This document shows positions 60,150 through 64,000 of a DNA stretch of 64,000 nucleotides, one piece after another. Position numbers and translations under genes: made by a program. How positions within the stretch are numbered: position 1 is the first letter of the stretch; every line of letters starts with the position of its first letter. The stretch spans positions 79,342 through 143,341 of the forward strand of contig CANNZV010001585.1 in NCBI GenBank assembly GCA_947561585.1, given 5' to 3'. Below the pieces are notes generated by a model. It was not told the DNA's origin. It saw only the letters and a list, made by a program, of their open reading frames with translations, and made no database searches. The DNA comes from Caprella mutica. Its lineage: Eukaryota > Arthropoda > Malacostraca > Amphipoda > Caprellidae.

Positions 60150-60982
60150 ACCCCATTCCGCACTTCAGGTGAATGAAGTCATTAAAGATATGATACAGTC
60201 GGGTATAATTTCAAAATCAAAGAGTGTATTTAATGCACCATTAATATCAGTAACTAAAACCAATAATGAAATAAGACTGCATTGACTACCGAGGGTTAAA
60301 TGAGGTCATGAAACCTGTAACATATCCCATCCATAAGATAAACTTTTTAAATTCATTAGATGAAATAAATTATATTAAACAAATCGATTTAGACAGTGTT
60401 TTCCACCAATGTTTAATAACACCAAGCGACAGCCATAAAACGGCGTTTACGGTTAACTCAACCTGGTTTGAGTTCAACTGGGTCCCCTCTGGTCTTCAGA
60501 GTAGTCTAACCTTTTCCAGTCGAATTATAAATTCAGTATTATATGATTTGCTAGGGACCAACGTGTTGGCCGACATGGATGATATTATCGTTTCTTCAAT
60601 GGATGAAGAAACTCATTTAGAGAAAATAGAGGCAATATTGCAGAAGTTGTCTGCAGCCAATCTTAAGATTAAACTGTCAAAATGCATTTTTTTGGCAAAA
60701 TAAATTAAATTCCTAGGCTATAAAGTAAACTCCGATGGGTTGACAATGGACAGGTCTCGAATTGAATCATTAAATGCAATGCCATACCCCACCTCTAAGA
60801 AAGAAGTTCAAGCCATCTTAGGGGCTTGCAACTATTTTAGAACATTCGTGAAAGGATTCGCCTATCAGGCTGAACCTTTTTACCTTCTGCTATGGAAGAA
60901 GGTAAAATTCGAATGTGGTAAAGAACAAAGTGAAGCAGTAGATAAACTTAAGAAATGCTCATCAGTAGTCCGGGTTTAAAAA
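60150..60982 (+). pseudogene. Gypsy-type reverse transcriptase relic
   Basis: The domain starts with EVIKDMIQSGIISKSKSVFN, crosses a frameshift near 60270-60285 and continues in a 131-codon frame (60308-60703) with YIKQIDLDSVFHQ, KTAFTVNSTWFEF and ADMDDIIVSS. The YXDD box reads D-M-D-D: the first position is GAC at 60571. A stop at 60701 is followed by the thumb (KFLGYKVNSDGLTM, PTSKKEVQAILG). Stops and the changed box mean it is inactive. Confidence 0.85.
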
Positions 60983-61430
60983 TTCCGGACTACTCTAAAT
61001 CTAGACCCTTCCATCTGTATACCGATGCCTCTTTATCAGGAATCGGAGCCTGCCTTATGCAAGAATACGATAATATCCTTGATCCTATTTCTTACATCTA
61101 AAAAAAATTAATTCCGCTCAAAGGGATAGTAGTACAAATAAAAGGGAAGCATTGGCATTGATTTTTGCATTGGAGTTATATACTCAGTTATCCAATATCT
61201 GTATATCTTACTCAGTTATCCAATATCTGTATATACCGATCACATGCCTTTCTTTGGTATTCTGAAAAAGACTAGCAAGGATAGTTGCATAAATAGATTG
61301 TATATGTTAGTTCAAGAGTACAAAATAAACTTAATATAACTACCAGGTAAGTCAAATTTATTTGCATATGCTTTATCTAGATTATCTAAAATAGAGGAAA
61401 ACTGTACTGACGTAACTGAGGAGCTCAAAT
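60983..61430 (+). pseudogene. RNase H relic
   Basis: FHLYTDASLSGIGACLM (about 61009-61060) is the start of a Gypsy RNase H domain. Later pieces REALALIFALELYTQ and LPGKSNLFAYALSRL occur in other frames. A 25-bp direct repeat (ctcagttatccaatatctgt at 61182 and 61212) duplicates part of the domain, adding to the damage. Confidence 0.75.
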
Positions 61431-61879
61431 AAAAACTGGTAAGTAGGATTAATACTATAGAACAGACAGAAGACGACCATGGAATAACCGAGAGATTATC
61501 TTCACTACTTCCGGTGAAAACTCCATTCAGTGAAGAGGAACTAAGAAGTCACAGAAAAAAGATGAAGGTTGTATGGAAATCAAGAGAAAGGTACTCTCTT
61601 ATCAATCAGAAAAACCACCACATTAGCAAGTTTTAAAATTCTAAACAACATATTATTTGTCATTAGAACTATAACCAGACAGAAACAAAATGAAGTACAT
61701 AATTTATAGTACCCTAGTTTAATGTCAAAGGCATTTAATACGGTGCATAGCCAAACAACGGCTGTCAAGTGGCCATAGAGATACCGAACGAACACTGAAG
61801 ATTTTCATTCGAAATTTCTACAACGAAAAGCAAAGCAAAGTCCTGAGAGTACTGCGAGAAATGTGATCTGTGAATAAGA

Positions 61880-62816
61880 GCCAAGGGATATCCTAAACCT
61901 ATTCTCATCGGAAAATATCTTATACCGCTCAAACCATTTCAAACTCTTAGTTTGGACTTATTGGAACCGTTACCTATCTCGGAACAAGGGAGCCGTTATA
62001 TCATGGTTGTGATAGATTACACGACCAGATATAGTGTGTTATTGCCTTAACCTAATAAGGAAACTGAATCCATTATAGAAGGATTAAGACAGCTAATATC
62101 TAATTATGGACCACCGAAGGTGATTTTAACCGATAATGCACAGGAGTATAAATCAGAAAAACTCCGCAAATTTTGTGATTTTTATAATATAGGTAAAATT
62201 GAAATTGTACATACTATATCATCCAGCAAGCCAAAGACTGTTAAAAAGGATTGATCGAGAGATTAACAAGATGTTGCACATCTATACCAATTCACTTTCA
62301 ATGACGGGTTGGGATTATCTTTTTCCCATCCTGCAATTGACCATCAATAATTCATGGAACGCAAGCATAAACGAATCGCCATTTTATAGTTTATTGGGGT
62401 ACGTTAGTCCAACTATTACACTGTCCACGCCAAGAATAGACTACTACAGTGAAATGGAAATTGATGTCAGGCTTCGACGAGTGGCACAAATCAGAAAATT
62501 TTGCCGGGAACACATTCTGAAAATTCAAAATAAATATACGGACAGAACAAATCATAAAAGAAAAGAAAAGCAGATTACACTAGGTAAACGCATTTATGCA
62601 AAATTGCCGAAGCACATTCTTAAGAACAAATTAGATATGCCAGTATTTGGTCCTTTTATCGTAATAGTAAATAGGAGAAATAAGATCACACTTAAGGAGG
62701 AAAACACCGATCTTAAATACGAGGTGCATCCTCATACTATAATTACGAAAAAAATTTCTTCACCTGATAATTCTGTAATTGAATCTAGTTCTCAAACTAA
62801 TGGTAAAAGCAACTAA
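61880..62816 (+). pseudogene. Integrase relic
   Basis: SLDLLEPLPISEQGSRYIMVV and IDYTTRYSVLLP carry the first catalytic Asp, and PPKVILTDNAQEYKSE the second. The region of the third catalytic residue is split between two frames near 62240-62255. The longest open piece (62199-62816, 205 codons) covers the later core and C-terminus (NNSWNASINESPFYSLLGY, GPFIVIVNRRNKITL). In-frame stops upstream confirm decay. Confidence 0.82.
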
Positions 62817-63206
62817 TGGTAAAATTTTCCAGAAATAGGAAAACAAGTAGAAGAACCCAATACAAAATTACAGGAAACAAAAAGGTTTCAAAGGTCCTTA
62901 TAATCTAAGACGAAGAAAATGAAGGGTAAATTGCTCTAATGATATACATTACAGGTATATATTTAATAAGTAGAATTTTGATATGTTAAGATTGTTTTAG
63001 AAAAAATACTATTGTAATCCTTATAATTATTATTATTTTTAATTCTAGTTCCTATGTGTGTTCTCTATTCCTATGTGTGTCATCTTGTTCCTTATTGTCC
63101 TCTTAGTCATACGTATCCAATTGTTCATAAGTATATTCTTGTTTCCTTAAGTGTCAACTTGTTTTTAAGTATCCTCTTGCTCCTAAATGTCTTCTTGTTC
63201 CTAATT
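62817..63206. repeat. AT-rich tail with degenerate 22-bp repeats
   Basis: From about 63045 to 63203, words such as cttgttcctaagtgtcct and ttgttcataagtatat recur every 21-24 bp. Before that (62817-63044) there is no gene or clear LTR. The 12-mer ggtaaattgctc near 62927 matches the foldback end at 57578, perhaps a fragment of the same family. Confidence 0.55.
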
Positions 63207-63663
63207 ATAGAGGCGCGATAGAAAACGGCCGACCTCTATTAGGTTATATAATATATATTTCATTAATATTATTATTATTCTCCATATTTCATTAATAATA
63301 TTTTGATGCACCAAGCAATAGAGGCGCGATATAATACGGTCAACTTCTATTGCTTTATACCTCTTTATTTCATTTTCATTTTTCTATATTTTATTTTTAT
63401 TATTTTGACTCTCAAACTATAGAGGCGCGATAGAAAACGGTCAACCTCTATAGCTAAATATCTATTTCTATAAATATTCTTCAAATTTCATTTGTATATA
63501 TTTCATTTTTATTTTGATTCTTCAAACTATAGAAGCGCGATAGAAAACGGCCAACCTCTATAGCTATGAATCGTTTTCTATAAACTTTATTTTTCTCTAT
63601 TTCATTTTTATTATTTCGATTTATCAAACTATAGAGGCGCGATAGAAAAAGGTCAACCTCTAT
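63207..63663. repeat. Five 33-nt hairpin cores spaced about 105 bp
   Basis: Cores at 63207, 63318, 63419, 63529 and 63631 read atagaggcgcgatag-aaaacggtcaacctctat, with complementary ends (atagagg/cctctat). The cores are much more alike and GC-richer than the AT-rich spacers, which also show weak similarity (tttcatttttattttg). The last core passes directly into the ggtgctagg phrase array. Confidence 0.9.
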
Positions 63664-63669
63664 AGTTAT

Positions 63670-63792
63670 GGTGCTAGGACAATTGCCACCCGCGGACAAT
63701 TGCCACCCGCGGACAATTGCCACCCGCGGACAATTGCCACCCCCGGACAATTGCCACCCGGACAATTGCCACCCCCGGACAATTGCCACCCA
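63670..63792 (+). repeat. Phrase array GGACAATTGCCACCC with GGTGCTAGG leader
   Basis: The leader ggtgctagg is followed by seven phrases of 14-17 bp and the trailer cccaaatatttattatcagg. Sequence continues to match 32506-32640 for over 100 bp downstream, so both are copies of one dispersed element. The rest of the window (63793-64000) is part of this element or plain AT-rich spacer; no gene is seen. Confidence 0.9.
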
Positions 63793-64000
63793 AATATTTA
63801 TTATCAGGCCTCTTAACTAAAATGGTGACAAAATATGTATATTGTTGTTTTACGATGAATTATTAATTATATAAATTATAAGATAAAAAAATATTATTAT
63901 TCGGTTTCTGAATGTGATTTTTAAATCTTATGTTATCGAATACTTTATACCACTTTTTTAGAAGGATTCAAAAATGTTTAATTCTCTTCGTCTATAACAT

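Larger units (their letters stand above)
57176..62816 (+). mobile_element. Degenerate Ty3/Gypsy-type LTR retrotransposon, internal region
   Basis: Gag, protease, reverse transcriptase, RNase H and integrase relics occur in that order on the + strand, the order of Ty3/Gypsy elements. Each domain is broken by stop codons and frameshifts, and gag is interrupted by a foldback element. LTRs could not be delimited by eye. The element has lost coding function; only about 60-205-codon pieces remain open. Confidence 0.88.

Noticed and set aside
63207..63663. CRISPR-like pattern of identical cores with differing spacers
   Set aside because: The context is eukaryotic, the spacers are similar AT-rich sequence of about 70-78 bp, and there are only five cores; no cas genes are present.

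Overview
This window is AT-rich, intron-rich eukaryotic DNA crowded with minisatellites and transposon debris. A cuticle protein with a chitin-binding (Rebers-Riddiford) domain points to an arthropod. A crustacean is my best guess, but the sequence alone does not settle it.

Layout. (1) 1-7.7 kb: a 5.1-kb, 28-bp minisatellite stops about 115 bp short of the TATA box of a complete small cuticle-protein gene on the + strand (5'UTR exon plus three coding exons, 124 aa). (2) 7.7-12.5 kb: spacer with a hairpin MITE, a 24-bp satellite and a dead mariner-like element. (3) 12.6-28.9 kb (minus strand): a complete 12-exon chondroitin sulfate synthase (CHSY-type) gene, copy A, 775 aa. Its introns hold a piggyBac-like element, an antisense 5'-truncated non-LTR retrotransposon with a 13-bp target duplication, and smaller repeats. 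(4) 29-39.4 kb: spacer with a hAT-like element, a 46-bp satellite and a 1.9-kb foldback element that carries a 20-bp satellite and an LTR-like block. (5) 40.2-54.1 kb (minus strand): CHSY copy B, 778 aa, with the same 12 exons, intron phases and nearly all exon lengths. Its introns hold different insertions: a mariner palindrome, a Helitron-like element, a piggyBac-like element and a 125-bp repeat block. (6) 54.4-62.8 kb: phrase repeats, then a degenerate Ty3/Gypsy-type retrotransposon whose gag is split by a foldback element with a 9-bp target duplication. (7) 62.8-64 kb: short repeats, including five hairpin-forming 33-nt cores and an array of GGACAATTGCCACCC phrases.

How the genes relate. 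The two CHSY genes come from a segmental tandem duplication. One edge appears to lie inside the mariner-like element (about 11.93 kb in A, 39.37 kb in B); the other lies just upstream of the first coding exon (about 29.1 and 54.36 kb). Both predicted proteins keep the acidic motifs of both glycosyltransferase domains, so both are probably functional Golgi polymerases of chondroitin. Because introns can be compared copy to copy, several insertions have a natural empty site in the paralogue.

The least explained feature is a set of dispersed repeats built from short (about 15-17 bp) degenerate phrases, often starting with GGTGCTAGG or GTGACCGG. They seem to be tips or arms of foldback-like elements and change phrase number and wording between loci, including between the two CHSY paralogues. 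All coordinates and translations were worked out by eye, with no database search.
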